Source: Ridgeia piscesae (Eukaryota; Annelida; Polychaeta; Sabellida; Siboglinidae). Taken from it: DNA of 64,000 bases. Below the pieces are notes generated by a model. The model was not told the DNA's origin. It saw only the letters and a list, made by a program, of their open reading frames with translations, and did no database searches. The position numbers and the translations under genes are program-made. Positions within the stretch are counted from its first letter, which is position 1; each line of letters begins with the position of its first letter. This document shows positions 14,101-29,237 of the stretch, piece after piece. The stretch spans positions 172,501 to 236,500 of the forward strand of contig JAODUO010000580.1 of NCBI GenBank assembly GCA_025642075.2, written 5' to 3'.

Positions 14101-15691
14101 ACATCTACTTGCAAATATGTATTGCTATAGGTGATTGATTCTTTGATGATGAAATATATTAAGATTTATGACCATGTCTAGATTGTCGAAATGACAGCTG
14201 AAACAAACTGAAAAACATTAGACTCATTACAATTTAACGAAATGTGTAACTTGCTAAACATCCTGCTATTGCACTGGTTGAGTGAAGTTGGTGGTAGCAG
14301 CAATGGCATAAGCTAGAATATTCTCAAACAAAACCTTGTTGCAGATATTTCCTAGTTTGGAATGTTTCATCTATCTGATAAATGGTTAAAACGTAGCAGA
14401 ATTATATATTATAATGCAGGTACAACGCCGTTTTGACCGACTGGTCCAATATCCAAAATACAGTTGATGCACATGTTGTAGAGAACGACCCCCATTGGGA
14501 CGCGTGCGCGGGGGGAGTTACTCCGCATCCTCATGGTGTGAGTGTGTGTGCGTTGGTGTGTATGTCGTTCCTCTCGTGTGCGCTCGCCAGAATCGGTTTA
14601 ACCCCCGATTCAGGGTAAAGTGACAGACGCTCGTTCCAGGTTCGATCTCGGATATTTTATTCACAATTTGAAGTTCACGTTCGTATACATAATTTCAAAA
14701 GATATACATTGCGTTGGCAATAGACTTTAACATAGTACTAGTAACATCGAAGTCACTGCGTGTCTGTTGCCAGTCCACTACAGCGCTCCTACATTTAACA
14801 TTTTAAATACATGCCGGTAATTTTGATAATCTCGATAAGTATGAGCTTCAGTCTCATACTCATGTTTTAATTTAGATAGCCAAAAGGAGGGAGAGTCGCG
14901 AGCATCTTCTGTCGCTCTCGATCTCCGCTCTCTCTCTCGATTAAAACGACGCTCTCTCCTTTTATTGTAAACCGTTAATTAACCAGTGTGCATCTTGTGC
15001 GCATGTGTAATTAACATATATAACCATTAAGATCCGCTTCGCCGGTGTGGTCCAGGATGGGTTTCCATTGAAGCCTCGAGTGGAGTAAACATCTTTAGAA
15101 TTCGTCGGTTCTGTGTGTCCGCTTTGGCCTTGGTGATTTGAAATCGAGCATTCCGATTATCATGCTGTGACGGAGATATAAGAGAAATTTGTGTTATTAG
15201 TGTCTATCCTGGGGCAACTAAAAGAAGACATGTTTGTGATGACTTCACAATAATAACAGTAATCGACTGAGTTCCATGGATAAATGGCCGCTGGGTTCAC
15301 TGGGTGACCACGTACATTGGCAATTATTTTGTATGCGTAATATCGTGAATGATAAAATTATATTGTAAATACAGCTGACGAGAAAGTTCTAAATGTGTGT
15401 TGCCTATCGTGCAGCACGTACTGTGCGCACACACGTGTTTATCGGTTGCATGTCAAACGTGTGCGCGTGTGTAAATAAATGTAATTTTCTACATTTTCTA
15501 GAATGATCGTTGTTGTGTGTATGCGTGTAATACAACACTGCCGTCACCATGCATAACTTCGGCAGGTCCTTAATTTAGTAGGCACATATCGATGTTTTAG
15601 TCTATTTAGTCCATTGTCATGGTTCCGAATGCAAAGTGGCTAGCAGCAGTGAGCTAAACATAAGGATATTTGCACGTTTTAAAGATTAATT
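11153..15691. other. Intergenic DNA, no gene recognised
   Basis: AT-rich. The open frames are short and unrecognised. Small hairpins are visible: AGTATGAG/CTCATACT at 14838-14860, and a longer imperfect one at about 14881-14966 whose arms contain AAAAGGAGGGAGAG and CTCTCTCCTTTT. No coding or RNA gene is supported. Confidence 0.5.
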
Positions 15692-15759
15692 ACACACACA
15701 CACACGCACACGCACACGCACACGCACACGCACAGCACACGCACACACACACACACACA
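15692..15759. repeat. (CA)n / (CACACG)n microsatellite
   Basis: CA repeat with regular CG interruptions, same pattern as the array at 6.5 kb. Confidence 0.95.
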
Positions 15760-17760
15760 TTATTTGCAAAAACAGATAATATATTGTTTTCACCTATCGC
15801 AAATATCTTCGAACTAGCTTTGCTCATGACGCTATTCGACTATTTATGAAAACACAAGCACGGTGTTCTGAAGGACGATTATCGTTTACTTTTACCTGCC
15901 GCCAGCGACCACAGTGAAGTCACTATCGTTAGATTTAACCTTTCTTAAGAAACAGCAGTGATCACAGTCGATAACTGGCTCAGTAATAGCCGTTGTATCG
16001 CATGCTTTGTGAGACAGCTGTATTCATATATCGTCTCTCTTGAGGACGATTTCTCTTGTCATATATCACCTTTCTTGATATGTCACAATATCCATATTGC
16101 GAAGTATTGAGGGAACAGTGACATTCTACGCCATTACATCTTAGACTATTGCCTATGTCACCACAAATCATTCGCGATAGGTCATTATCATCAATTATGT
16201 CTATCGGGATAGACATGTGTCAATCACGAGAGACCGGTGCCAAGGTATACGATTCATGACAGACCATTGTCGGCACACGGCAGCAACGACAGTCACCAGG
16301 CAGTTGTCAACATATCATAATACTATTTCTCGAGAGCTCATTGCCATTATGTATCATTCTTGATATGTTATGTTCATGATATGATATTCATGTCACATCG
16401 CTGCCACCATAGACATAATACCAATTATGACGTATCACCATAATCACGTGTGATTCATGATGAACATTTTCACTATTCATCATTGTTGTCTTGATGTCGG
16501 CATCGCACATGATTTCACGACTGACCGCATGGTCATAAAATACAATTCCTGATAGAGCCACGCTCATCGTGTCAATATACTTGATATACCACTCTCCTCA
16601 ACGTGAATGTACCATTCTGATTATCATTTAATGCAATTGTTGATTGACAGACCACTATCATCCTATGTTACTCATGACGGTTCACTATTTTCTTATATGA
16701 ACTCAGGATGGACCATCGCCATCAGTGTATGCTTCCCGGAGAACTTTAGATGGTGATAGGTCGCACACGTTTGCCAGGTCTGTAAGTGTAAAGCGCTTTG
16801 AGGAATCCCAGAAACAACACACTTCCTCGTTAGTCATGATGCTTACAAGACTATTGTTATTACATGTGCGTGAGTCAATGCTCGACCATTTCGCATCATG
16901 CGCCATTCGTTGTAGATCATTGCCATCATTTACTGTTCTTGATACACCACTCTCCTCGTATATCAGTTATTCAAGCCCATTGATATTATCCTACTTCGTC
17001 TGCCGGAGACCGCATTTCTCACTCCACAGACAATCTCCCTTCTGCGAACACCGAACATCGATTGTGTTATGCTACTATAAAGACTAATCCGTATTAAGGG
17101 TATTACTACGTTTAGCCGTCCAATCGGATTACACTCATCCGATGGTGAGGTGAGACTATTCTGTGAGCACCGATGCTGTGATTGTTGGCGTCGTCTTCAT
17201 CCATGGATCAGATCTAAGACGGATTAGCCGCGCAACTCAGATATTCTGTAGGACGCCACGTGGGTCTCGACGAAGATCCCCTGTTGCTTTCCCGGAACGA
17301 CTGCTGGTGTTTTGTTTCCGACTCAGCGACACACATCAGTTGGCGTCATAACAGAGTTGTATACCGATAAACATGTTTTCCTTTAAAACAAAGAAACGGT
17401 CTCACTATAGGTGTGACGTCAACAATCACAGAACACGAAGAAGGCATTTACGAGTTTTATTTTAACTCGTATTTCAAGTCGGCGCACAGTTACTACGTTT
17501 CTGCTCGACCCCTCAGCAAATGTTACCATAACGTATTATTTACGTATTTACTAATAATATTGTTAGCACATTTCAGCAGAATTTTAACCCGAACGCGTGC
17601 CGCATTCTAAATGTTTCCATATAAATAAACGTCGTTCCTAATGTAATCGTTAACTTCGTTAATTTTAGTTTATTAATTTAGTAGGCATATGATCATATAA
17701 TTGTTGTGTTTTAAGACATAAATTGTTTGCTGATAATAGATAATGTACGGAATATTAAAG
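15760..17760. other. Intergenic DNA with a possible SINE-tail fragment
   Basis: No supported gene. About 16785-16805 reads GTGTAAAGCGCTTTGAGG, the same word found in the 3' body of the SINE at 17.8 kb (antisense there), so a short truncated SINE tail may lie here. The stretch at 16.0-16.7 kb is rich in repeated CATTNTCAT-like words but has no clear period. Confidence 0.4.
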
Positions 17761-18035
17761 GTAAGTTCTTATATAGCGCAGTATCCAATCCTCAGGATTG
17801 CTCAAAGCGCTTTACACATTACTTCCCTGGCAGACCTGTTCAATCAAACACCATCTCAACTTCTCTGGGAAGCATCCAGCCATATGCTACAATTAATGCG
17901 CGAACAGCTGAGTGGACTGGAGCAATGTAGAGTGAAAAAACTTGCCCAAGGTTTCAACACCGCAGCACAGCATTCGAACCCGGGTCCTCTTAGTCGAGAG
18001 TTCGACGCCCTACCGACGCTACGGCTCAGGGGTAG
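17761..18035 (-). mobile_element. tRNA-derived SINE, near full length
   Basis: Read on the minus strand, the head carries an A-box-like TAGCGTCGGTAGGG (about 18008-18021) and a B box GGGTTCGAATGC (about 17970-17981), the internal RNA polymerase III promoter of tRNA-derived SINEs. The body follows, with CTTGGGCAAG, then GCTCCAGTCCACTCAGCTGT, and it ends in GTGTAAAGCGCTTTGAGCA ... GCGCTATATAAGAA. That combination is a common metazoan SINE layout. It also explains two overlapping open frames here, which are not genes. Target-site duplications were not resolved. Confidence 0.8.
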
Positions 18036-21000
18036 GTTAACACGGTAGACGATGACGTGGACGACTGAGGACAGGCTGTATTGACGTCATGAATGCGAGC
18101 CACGATCACGTGGTGACTGGCTTCCAATCACATTTTACAGACACGAAACAACCGAAAACACGCCCGTACAACGCGGTCATAGCACTTCGAAGATAACATG
18201 GACAACGGTGATTAGACAACAATACGGCAAGAGTTGTTAAACTTTGCCTTTACCGTCAAGGCTGATAGCGGCTGAAATACCGGCTGAAAAGTTACCACTG
18301 CAGTGTACAGATATGACATTATAATATTTATAAATCAGTGTAACCTTCCTAAATACTCAAATATTCAAAATTCAGTGATAATGCTACATGTTAGGTTTGT
18401 CGGAACAAAGATAAGTTGCCGACACGAATAACAGCCACTGGGGGAGGATACCCTTTTAGACGGCGTCGACCTGTTTACATGAGCAACGTGGCTGAGTAGC
18501 GCTTGAGCGGTCACGAGCGGCCGGATAAGTAGGTCACGGCACAGGCCACAGTCACATATGCCCCTTTGATCTACCGGTGTCATCGTTCACCAGTTTGTGG
18601 ACACGAACAATCGGTGACGATTGACCGAAAATCTTCTTTATCGTGATTTATGGTGGGCTGTATACCTGGAATGAAGGTTATCGTTCAATCTTGGAGTGAG
18701 TCGGCTTTGCAGCAATACGACACCGCACGAAAACACACGGATTGCTAAGTCATATAGTTCTAGGTGCACTCGAGTTCTCAGTGATGTCAACAACATTCAA
18801 GGCCATCCACAAATCTGCAACACTAACGAAGAATAATTATTACAGGAAACTGGTGCTGCCACTTAGTGAATACTCTTAGCGACAGCAAGGCTAGGCGCTG
18901 TCAAAGTAATGTCATAATTCGACTTCAAAGTGTTTCATACCATGCAAACTAATAAACACTCTTCGGTCACACAGATGCTAACATATTCAGCGCGTGATGA
19001 CAAGCCTTCGACTTGTATTAACGCACTCGCAATTATACACATATTCAATTATACATATTGATCAAAATGTGACTGGTTTTATAGGGTTATGCGAGATGAA
19101 TGAATGTATTGGCAACGCTATGTACCGGGCAGGACAGTTCTTTCAGAATGGGGTAAAACAGTTTCATTACATCAACACAATAACTAACGATTTTTAATGC
19201 CTGTGAAGATGCAGATACCAAAGCTGATGTGTGTTTTCTGTGCTGACTGTAATGGTGATACAAATACTGTTTTGAATGTCGATTGTATTTATGCTGATCT
19301 AGTGTAATTACTGACGAGTTGTGTCGATTAGAAATGTTTTTCTCACGATGAATGGTAAGTGACATGTTGGTCATAATTTAAATGTATAGTATTAATCAAT
19401 ACAATTATTGTTTTTTTATCGTTACAGTAATTAAAAATAATATTAGAGCAAATGGCTTACGGTCCGTTTTACCACAGGCAAAGAACACCATGCATGCATG
19501 GGCTAGTTATGGTACGATAATGTACGTTTGCTTATCCAACTTGTAGAGATGTGTGCCTTACAGATGGTGTAAGTGTACCTCAGACCTATAGTCTGTTACA
19601 GCAAAACATGAATCGACAATTGTGGATACAAAAATACACACAACACTTCCCTTGGGGGGACCGGCATGTTGCGTGGAATTTTTATTTTGAAATACGGAAC
19701 ATCATAATCAACTCCACAAAAACACCAATGAGAATAAATTATCATTCCTTGCCGATTTGGTCATTCGAACACTACTTCAATTTATTTATTTTTAAATCGT
19801 TCCCGCCGCATTTACCTGGCGAAAATATTAATTCAGAGATATCCATAAATCTCTATTAGACAGTCAGTCTCATCACGAGTAAACCGACTAAGAACAAGAA
19901 GAATCGCTTCGAAGTGAATTGTGTTGGGTCTAATATTGTCGAATGCAAACAATTACCTGGGTCTCATTGGCTACACGATTCCTGTTCCCGATTAATTGCC
20001 GTCTTGCTGATATATTTGTCTAATCGCGGTCGCGAGCAATACAGAGAATGATAAACGAAACCAAATTAATGTTGTTCCCGTTATATGTGTTGTTTACGAT
20101 AACGTTGTCGAATGACTCATTCGCGTAAACTACGTGAACTTTTCACCTCCCATTCATCATTGAAAACCACATTTAGATTTGACCCGCTCCGCGGCGACAG
20201 TGGACTGGCCATTCGGGTCAAACGGTGACAATAATGGCGGATAAAGACCAGCTGGCGGCAGGCTACGTAATACTGGACATTGATTTGGCCAACGAACCAT
20301 AACGAGCGTGTCGTTAGCCAGACACCGACCATCTTTCTGCCCTTGTTTCTGTCGAAGAACGTAACTCCATCTCATCGATACATATGTATTTACCACTTAT
20401 CACCTTGTTCTGTTTCTTACACACGTGTCCCAAAGAATCTCGACGGTATCACGTTTCTCAAAACCTGGAACACCTTTACACAGGTATCGTTTACTTGGCA
20501 TTCTTCGAGTTTTCAAATTGGGGTGATTCGAGTTTTTACATGAGTATTAGATTAGTTGAAATTATTATAAAATTCCGTCGTCATTTAAAAAAGTACCTTT
20601 ATAACATTGCCTATCCACCATAGTTCCCTGCGTAGCAATACAACTGTTGACGACTGGAATACCGTTTATTAACTTGTATTAGATTGAATAAGCATTTTGT
20701 TTTGATCCGCGTGTGAAGTTGGTTTCCAAGGAGTTAGGCGCAATTATTATTATTATTTTGTATTGTGACATCTTCATCCTATTTGGATGGACTTCTGAAG
20801 AGAGTGGGGTGCTTGCTGTTGGATATATGAAGCGAAGAAATCCAAGAGATTTGCATCTATTCCAGACGTCTGATGGAGGGATTCACAATTGTTGTTTGGA
20901 TTACACATCGATTAGTCGTGATTCAGGTGTCTGGTCGTTTGCTATGTTGGAGGGTCACGTGAACTTAACATGTACAATGTCCACGTACTTAGCCATTTCA

Positions 21001-21286
21001 GAAATTGGATATAATTTGCTGACTCATTTGGAATGGCAATGCCTGTTCGCGGTTATCGTTAAATATAAAAAGCAGTTTATTGTTGCATGCGAATTTGCCT
21101 TGTGAACATTCGGGAAAATATATTTGTTCAATATTCACGACTGTTACATGACAAACCTGGAAACATATTTGTGAGCATATGCCGGAAGTCTCAAGTAAAA
21201 TAAAACAGACCTATTTTCATAAGGCGCATTAACCTGGTTTTTACTTCTTCCACGGTCACTGCACTTTTATGTTAATAGCCACTAAC

Positions 21287-21289
<3 letters not shown>
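18036..21289. other. Intergenic DNA, no gene recognised
   Basis: AT-rich. The longest open stretch (about 130 codons near 20713-21105) opens with GTG rather than ATG and has no recognisable domain. No RNA genes or clear repeats were seen. Confidence 0.5.
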
Positions 21290-21337
<48 letters not shown>

Positions 21338-21367
21338 ACGCGTGTGCGTGCGTGCGCGCGTGTGTGC
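21290..21367. repeat. (GT)n microsatellite
   Basis: Pure GT for about 45 bases, followed by GCGCACGCGTGTGCGTGCG words. Confidence 0.95.
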
Positions 21368-22854
21368 ATTTCTTACAGAACATACATGTATACAGTTTTA
21401 AGTATGAACACAAAAGTTGAATACGTATAGAAACATGTTTTGTTCGTCCTCCGTTCGGTAGTGTGTTCAACGGAATGTAATAATGCATCGCCTTATTTTT
21501 GGACGTGGACGTGGTGTTCAAGCGATACCCGCTAATTTACGAACAAAAAACCAGGAGTCACACCTTTGATGAAATGGGGGAGGTAATACTATATGTTTAC
21601 AGCTGAACGCCGAATACCTAAGAATTGTTAACTGGTGGCATAGTTATATGGTTTATTTGCATAGTTGAATGTGCTTCTAATGAATTCAAGGCCATAACCC
21701 GATTACAGTTTAACCGGAAGCTGTCCTTCATCTCGGAATTATCGGCGAAATGCTACTATTGCTAGTCGGGTAGATTTCAGTCTCCGGATTTTTAGGATTG
21801 TTTATAACGGAGAAAATGACAAAGGTTGGTGATATTAAACATGCCCAGTCGAGCGGTACACAGTTTCGGTGCCTCTTCGGCTTATGGATGTGTTAAAGTG
21901 AAACAAAAGCCAAATATTGTTGGTTAGACACATGGCAGAACAATCATTTGCAGTTACAATAAACAATATCACACTAGTGATGTATTCGCAAGGGATCGCT
22001 GTACACACCAACTGAAGCGCGCATGCGCAATATGTTGGACAGGATAGCACGTCGTTATTGGTATTATGTTCTTCTGACGATGACAACGAAATTATTTTAA
22101 AATAGATACTGGTTCCAACCGAATGCATAACGGCCATGCACAAGTTTCGAGAAAGATAAGACCGATCTAGTGCTGCCATCTTGCGTATACGGAAAGAATA
22201 ATCGACTCGAATCGAATCGAATCAGGAGTCAGAAACTTTCGGTGTTTTGAAGAACTTCACATCTTTCGTTACACCTGGACGGTTGGAACAACCAACTATT
22301 CCGCATATCGGCATCTTCGTTGTCGGGAATCAAAATGGCGCGCGTACCCATGGTGCATTGCAACATTTATTTTGTGACGTCACATGAATACAAGCAATTC
22401 GTCCGATGTTTCACATTCTGCTCTATTCACAGGGAACAGAAAATAAGTTATACTTTTTTTCTTAAATTTCAATTCAATTTCAATACCTTTATTATCCCTC
22501 AAAGGAGAAGTTATCTTCTGGTGTTCGGTATTGTATAGTAGTAAAAGAATACGATGAAACAAATATTAAGAGTCACAAAAGCAGTCTGTATAATAAGGCC
22601 TAGTGACACTACCGCACGCCGAACCGCACAACATACAGAATCACGTTTAACTGGAACGAAAGATGCAACCAAATTTTATTACATGGCAAGTTGACAGCTA
22701 GTCTAAGCTGCCTCAGGTTGATACAAAACTATATATATACAGTTCGTTAACCTAGGTAACGTATGGTTGTAAACAAATCTACATTAACCATTATATAATC
22801 TTACATATCAGCTATACACATTTTGCATCCACAGACATTTGATCTAAGTCGACG
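21368..22854. other. Intergenic DNA, no gene recognised
   Basis: No supported gene. Around 22465-22500 the words TTTCAATTCAATTTCAATACC resemble the simple-sequence tail seen at the ends of many SINEs and LINEs, but no element head could be found next to it. Confidence 0.45.
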
Positions 22855-24480
<1,626 letters not shown>

Positions 24481-24943
24481 TCCCAGCCCCTCCTCCCCTC
24501 TCCCTTCTCACCCCTGTAGGGAGATCGAGGTGTACGCAGTGGGGGTCGTTCGAGATCCTACAGTCGTTAACAACTGCCCCCGTGTCACACTCACGAGGCT
24601 GAGGCTGTCACTAAGTACGTGACTTTAGTACAACGCGACGCTCCTGACCCGGGGCGGCCCCTTCGTGTGCCTCGTGGGACTCGTGCGACTGTCAGCAGCC
24701 ACAGGTTCTCACTGGTTCTGCTTCTGCATTCGTAAATGAAAATAAATCTGGCCAAAATAACCCGATCACTCGCAATAATACTTGGGTCGTTATTGCTCTA
24801 CTTCATTACATGTATTTTCTTTCACAATAACAGTGATAGTTGTCCCTCTGTCTCTCCTTGTACAATACAAAATCAAAGACGCATAGTGTCTCGCAACACG
24901 TCTCAATGTAACATTGCCAATTACGTTTAAAGTTACACCCTTA
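24481..24943. other. Intergenic DNA, no gene recognised
   Basis: Unique-looking sequence between the simple-repeat block and a MITE. No gene is supported. Confidence 0.5.
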
Positions 24944-25381
24944 GAGTAGAGAGGGGAAAAGCAAAGAGAGTGCAAAGCGCACCCCATCTAAATCGTAAGA
25001 TATACGTTTTAGCGGCCCTTTCTACCGTTTTGTGGAAGCACTATGCCGCCAAAACTATCTTAGGGGCAATTATTTCACGAAACACGGAAATCGAAGTAAG
25101 CTACACAAATTAGCAGTTTTCGTCCATATTATTGTAAAAACGTGAACAGATGTCGGCGTACTTAGCGACTATACACGGTAAGTAACCAATTATGAAAAAT
25201 TAGCTGTCGTGGGCGCTCACTAAAAGTAAATTTTTCGCTGATGTGACGCAGCTGCATTTATGATGATATTTCGAGAACGTAATAATACATGTAGCTGTGT
25301 TAACCATTTCTTCCTAGGACGAAAAGAAATAGGTCAAAACATGTTTGCCTCAAAAAGGGTGCGCTTTGCCCCTCTCTACTC
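24944..25381. mobile_element. TA-flanked MITE (Tc1/mariner-like signature)
   Basis: The element begins GAGTAGAGAGGGG and ends with the reverse complement CCCCTCTCTACTC. A TA dinucleotide sits immediately outside both ends (24942-24943 and 25382-25383), as expected for the TA target duplication of Tc1/mariner elements. The terminal repeats continue inward into CAAAGCGCACCC and GGGTGCGCTTTG; the left copy is interrupted by about 16 extra bases. It is about 438 bp with no coding capacity. Confidence 0.75.
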
Positions 25382-25383
25382 TA

Positions 25384-25720
25384 TCTGTGTTCGTTGCTCA
25401 TAATATACAGTTCAAGAACACAAGAAATGCATAATCCAAACTCTAGAACCTGGTATCCTCATATCTACAGTGGCGGCGATTTTAAACATGTTACTTAGAG
25501 GTAGCAGTGTCATCCACTGCACCTCCGATTCAAGTCCTTTCGGTTTTCCAGCCCAAACGAAGTAGGCGAGACTGGGCAGATGTTATACATCCAACAGTGC
25601 CTGTGGCCAGTCTGGTGGCAGCAGGTGTTAATGGAAACTTCTCGACACCTCATCATTTCTCCGTGAAGTAGATCTGTCTGGCGCAGTTGACATCGCTCTC
25701 CGAACTCGCCCGGACGCGGG
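25384..25720. other. Intergenic DNA, possible degenerate tRNA-like SINE
   Basis: Around 25490-25545 a TTAGAGGTAGCAGTG ... CGATTCAAGTCC spacing resembles degenerate A and B boxes of a tRNA-derived SINE. The match is weak and no full element is defined. Confidence 0.3.
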
Positions 25721-28102
25721 ATTACTCTCAGTGGACAGGTATGACTACTCTCAGTGGACAGGTAGGACTACTCTCAGTGGATAGGTAGGACTACTCTCAG
25801 TGGACAGGTAGGACTACTCTCAGTGGACAGGTAGGACTACTCTCAGTAGATAGGTAGGACTACTCTCAGTGCACAGGTAGGACTACTCTCAGTGGATAGT
25901 GGACTCTCTCAGTGGACAGGTGGACTACCTCAGTGGAAGTAGGACTACTCTCGGTGGATAGTTAGGACTACTTCAGTGGATCAGTGCCGGGCATCTCGGT
26001 GGATAGTAGGTTCTCAATGGATGAACTTCGTGGACACTACTCTCAGTGGAAGTGATCTCTCAGTGGATAGGTAGGACTCTTTCATGTGCGAGTGGACTAC
26101 TCTCGTGGATCGGTAGGACTCTCTCGTGGACAGGTGGATTACTCTCAGTGGACAGGTAGGACTACTCTCAGTGGACAGGTAGGACTACTCTCAGTGGATA
26201 GGTAGGACTACTCTCAGTGGACAGGTAGGACTACTCTCAGTGGACAGGTAGGACTACTCTCAGTGGACAGGTAGGACTACTCTCAGTGGATAGGTAGGAC
26301 TACTCTCAGTGGACAGGTAGGACTACTCTCAGTGGATAGGTAGGACTACTCTCAGTGGATAGGTAGGACTACTCTCAGTGGACAGGTAGGACTACTCTCA
26401 GTGGACAGGTAGGACTACTCTCAGTGGATAGGTAGGACTACTCTCAGTGGATAGGTAGGACTACTCTCAGTGGATAGGTAGGACTACTCTCAGTGGACAG
26501 GTAGGACTACTCTCAGTGGACAGGTAGGACTACTCTCAGTGGACAGGTAGGACTACTCTCAGTGGATAGAGTAGGGACTACTCTCAGTGGACAGGTAGGA
26601 CTACTCTCAGTGGATAGGGGACTACTCATTGGGACTACTCCAGTGGAAGGTGGACTACTCTCAGTGGATAGGTAGGACTACTCTCAGGATAGACTACTCC
26701 AGTGACAGGTAGGACTACTCTCAGTGGATAGGTAGGACTTGTGGATGGTGGACTTCCATCAGTGGTGGACTCTCGTGGATGGTAGGACTACTCTCAGTGG
26801 ATAGGTAGGACTACTCTCAGTGGATAGGTAGGACTACTCTCAGTGGACAGGTAGGACTACTCTCAGTGGATAGGTAGGACTACTCTGGTGGATGGTGGGA
26901 CTCTCAGTGGATAGTAGGACTACTCTCAGTGGATAGGTAGGACTACTCTCAGTGGATAGGTAGGACTACTCTCAGTGGATAGGTAGGACTACTCTCAGTG
27001 GATAGGTAGGACTACTCTCAGTGGATAGGTAGGACTACTCTCAGTGGATAGGTAGGACTATTCTCAGTGGATAGGTAGGACTACTCTCGGTGGATAGGTA
27101 GGACTATCTCAGTGGATAGGTAGGACTACTCTCAGTGGATAGGTAGGACTACTCTCCAGTGGATAGGTAGAGTACTCCAGTGGATAGTGGACTACTCTCA
27201 GTGGATAGGTAGGACTACTCTCAGTGGATAGGTAGGACTACTCTCAGTGGATAGGTAGGACTACTCTCAGTGGACAGGTAGGACTACTCTCAGTGGATAG
27301 GTAGGAGTACTCTCAGTGGATAGGTAGGACTACTCTCAATGGATAGGTAGGACTACTCTCAGTGGATAGGTAGGACTACTCTCAGTGGATAGGTAGGACT
27401 ACTCTCAGTGGATAGGTAGGACTACTCTCATGGATGGTGATTATTCTCAATGGATTAACTCCAGTGGATTAGTAGGACTACTCTCATGGATAGTGGACTA
27501 CTCTCAATGGAAAGGTGGACTACTCTCAATGGATAGGTAGGACTACTCTCAGTGGTTGGTAGGACTACTCTCAGTGGATAGGTAGGACTATTCTCAGTGG
27601 ATATGTAGGACTACTCTCAGTGGATAGGTAGGACTATTCTCAGTGGATAGGTAGGACTATTCTCAGTGGATAGGTAGGACTACTCTAGGTGGATAGGTAG
27701 GACTATTCTCAGTTGATAGATAGGACTACTCTCAGTGGATAGGTAGGACTACTCTCAGTGGATACGTAGGACTATTCTCAGTAGATAGGTAGGACTACTC
27801 TCGGTGGATAGGTAGGACTATTCTCAGTTGATAGATAGGACTACTCTCAGTGGATAGGTAGGACTACTCTCAGTGGATAGGTAGGACTATTCTTAATGGA
27901 TAGGTAGGACTACTCTCAATGGATAGGTAGGACTATTCTCAATGGATAGGTAGGACTACTCTCAGTGGATAGGTAGGACTATTCTCAGTGGATAGGTAGG
28001 ACTACTCTCAGTGGATAGGTAGGACTACTCTCAGTGGATAGGTAGGACTACTCTCAGTGGATAGGTAGGACTATTCTCAATGGATAGGTAGGACTACTCT
28101 AT
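25721..28102. repeat. 23-bp minisatellite, about 100 copies
   Basis: Head-to-tail copies of a 23-bp unit built from GGACTACTCTCAGTGGATAG with GT linking units. The two main variants differ at one base (GATAGG or GACAGG). Copies are well conserved except for clusters of ragged, shortened units at about 25895-26130, 26570-26780, 26885-26910 and 27425-27530. No gene adjoins it. The ragged patches may be real decay or uncorrected sequencing errors. Confidence 0.97.
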
Positions 28103-29041
28103 TTTTTTTATTTAATCCGAGTTGATTTTATATACTCCATCAGAAATGCTATCATGAGAAAGGTCCTCCCAATGTATATATAAGAGCACAGGTGTTACGC
28201 TACTGAAGTAATTCCATGCTATCCAAGCCAAGAGTTTGCCTCTCCCTGTGAAACATGTTGGTATCACAACGGGTCGATGAATTCCCTTTGCTGATCGCTA
28301 ACACAAGACGTTCACAGCTAAGGTAGTGTTTCGGCAGTCACTTATTCAATTAGCAGATGAATTAGTTCTACTTTGAAATTATTCTCTCGCAAGAATTCGG
28401 GCCACTTTGCAGGCAACTTCTTACAACCCTCAATATGTCTGCCTGTCCCGTTTCTTCTTCTGTTCTGTATAGTGGCCCTCAAGCTGATCAACCCACCACA
28501 CCGACGTCAGCCTGACACACAGAGCTGATAAAATGTTTCCTGACTCGTACACAGTTTAGACGAGTTTAGAGTGGTCGTTTTTAGATGTTTAATTGTTGTT
28601 TGTGTGCTTGGTGAGGTTGAGGTACTGTAAATAAATACCGTGAATCACATGACGAAACCACAGGCATTTAAGCGGTGCCTACTCAGGCTACTGCCTAGGT
28701 CGTAGTTGGATCCTTCCGTCATTCTCACATTCAAATTGGCAGTGCACAAATACACACAGTGGACGAGTGGCAGATACATCTTGGCTAACAAGACAATTCA
28801 ACTACAACTACGATTACGACAAAAACAGCGGTCCTACCTTGACCTTGACCCCGTTCCTCTCCTGCCCGCTACACAGTGCATTTATATTCCGGGTTAATCC
28901 AACAAAAAATTATGGCGCCGTTTCCACCGACAGTATTGGGCGGAAATTGCGGTATGTGACAGTTACGTCACTTCCGTTGCCTGCTAGTTCCTACCGCCCC
29001 GCCGCGTGTCGTCAATGGTTATTGGCACATTGTATCCGGGA
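28103..29041. other. Intergenic DNA, no gene recognised
   Basis: Unique-looking DNA. Open frames of up to about 114 codons at 28.7-29.1 kb run into the inverted-repeat element next door and show no domain. Confidence 0.5.
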
Positions 29042-29237
29042 GGTGGCTATTTGCTACCCCTCCACGTCCAAATGCCCTTTTATGGGGGTTCCGATGTACA
29101 AATATATTTAAGTTTAGGGTTAATATTAGGTTTAGAGTTAAATTAGATTATACTCCATTAGATTGAAGGTACATTTGACAAGACTGACATCAGGCGTTTA
29201 CATGCATTTGGACGTAGAGGGGTAGCAAATAGCCACC
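29042..29237. mobile_element. Short inverted-repeat element (MITE-like)
   Basis: The 34-bp arms 29042-29075 and 29204-29237 are almost perfect reverse complements (left begins GGTGGCTATTTGCTACCCCT, right ends in its complement). They enclose about 130 bp of AT-rich non-coding DNA. Target duplication was not identified. Confidence 0.7.

Noticed and set aside
20713..21105. 130-codon frame with a hydrophobic start
   Set aside because: It opens with GTG, has no splice context and no recognisable domain; chance open frame is more likely.
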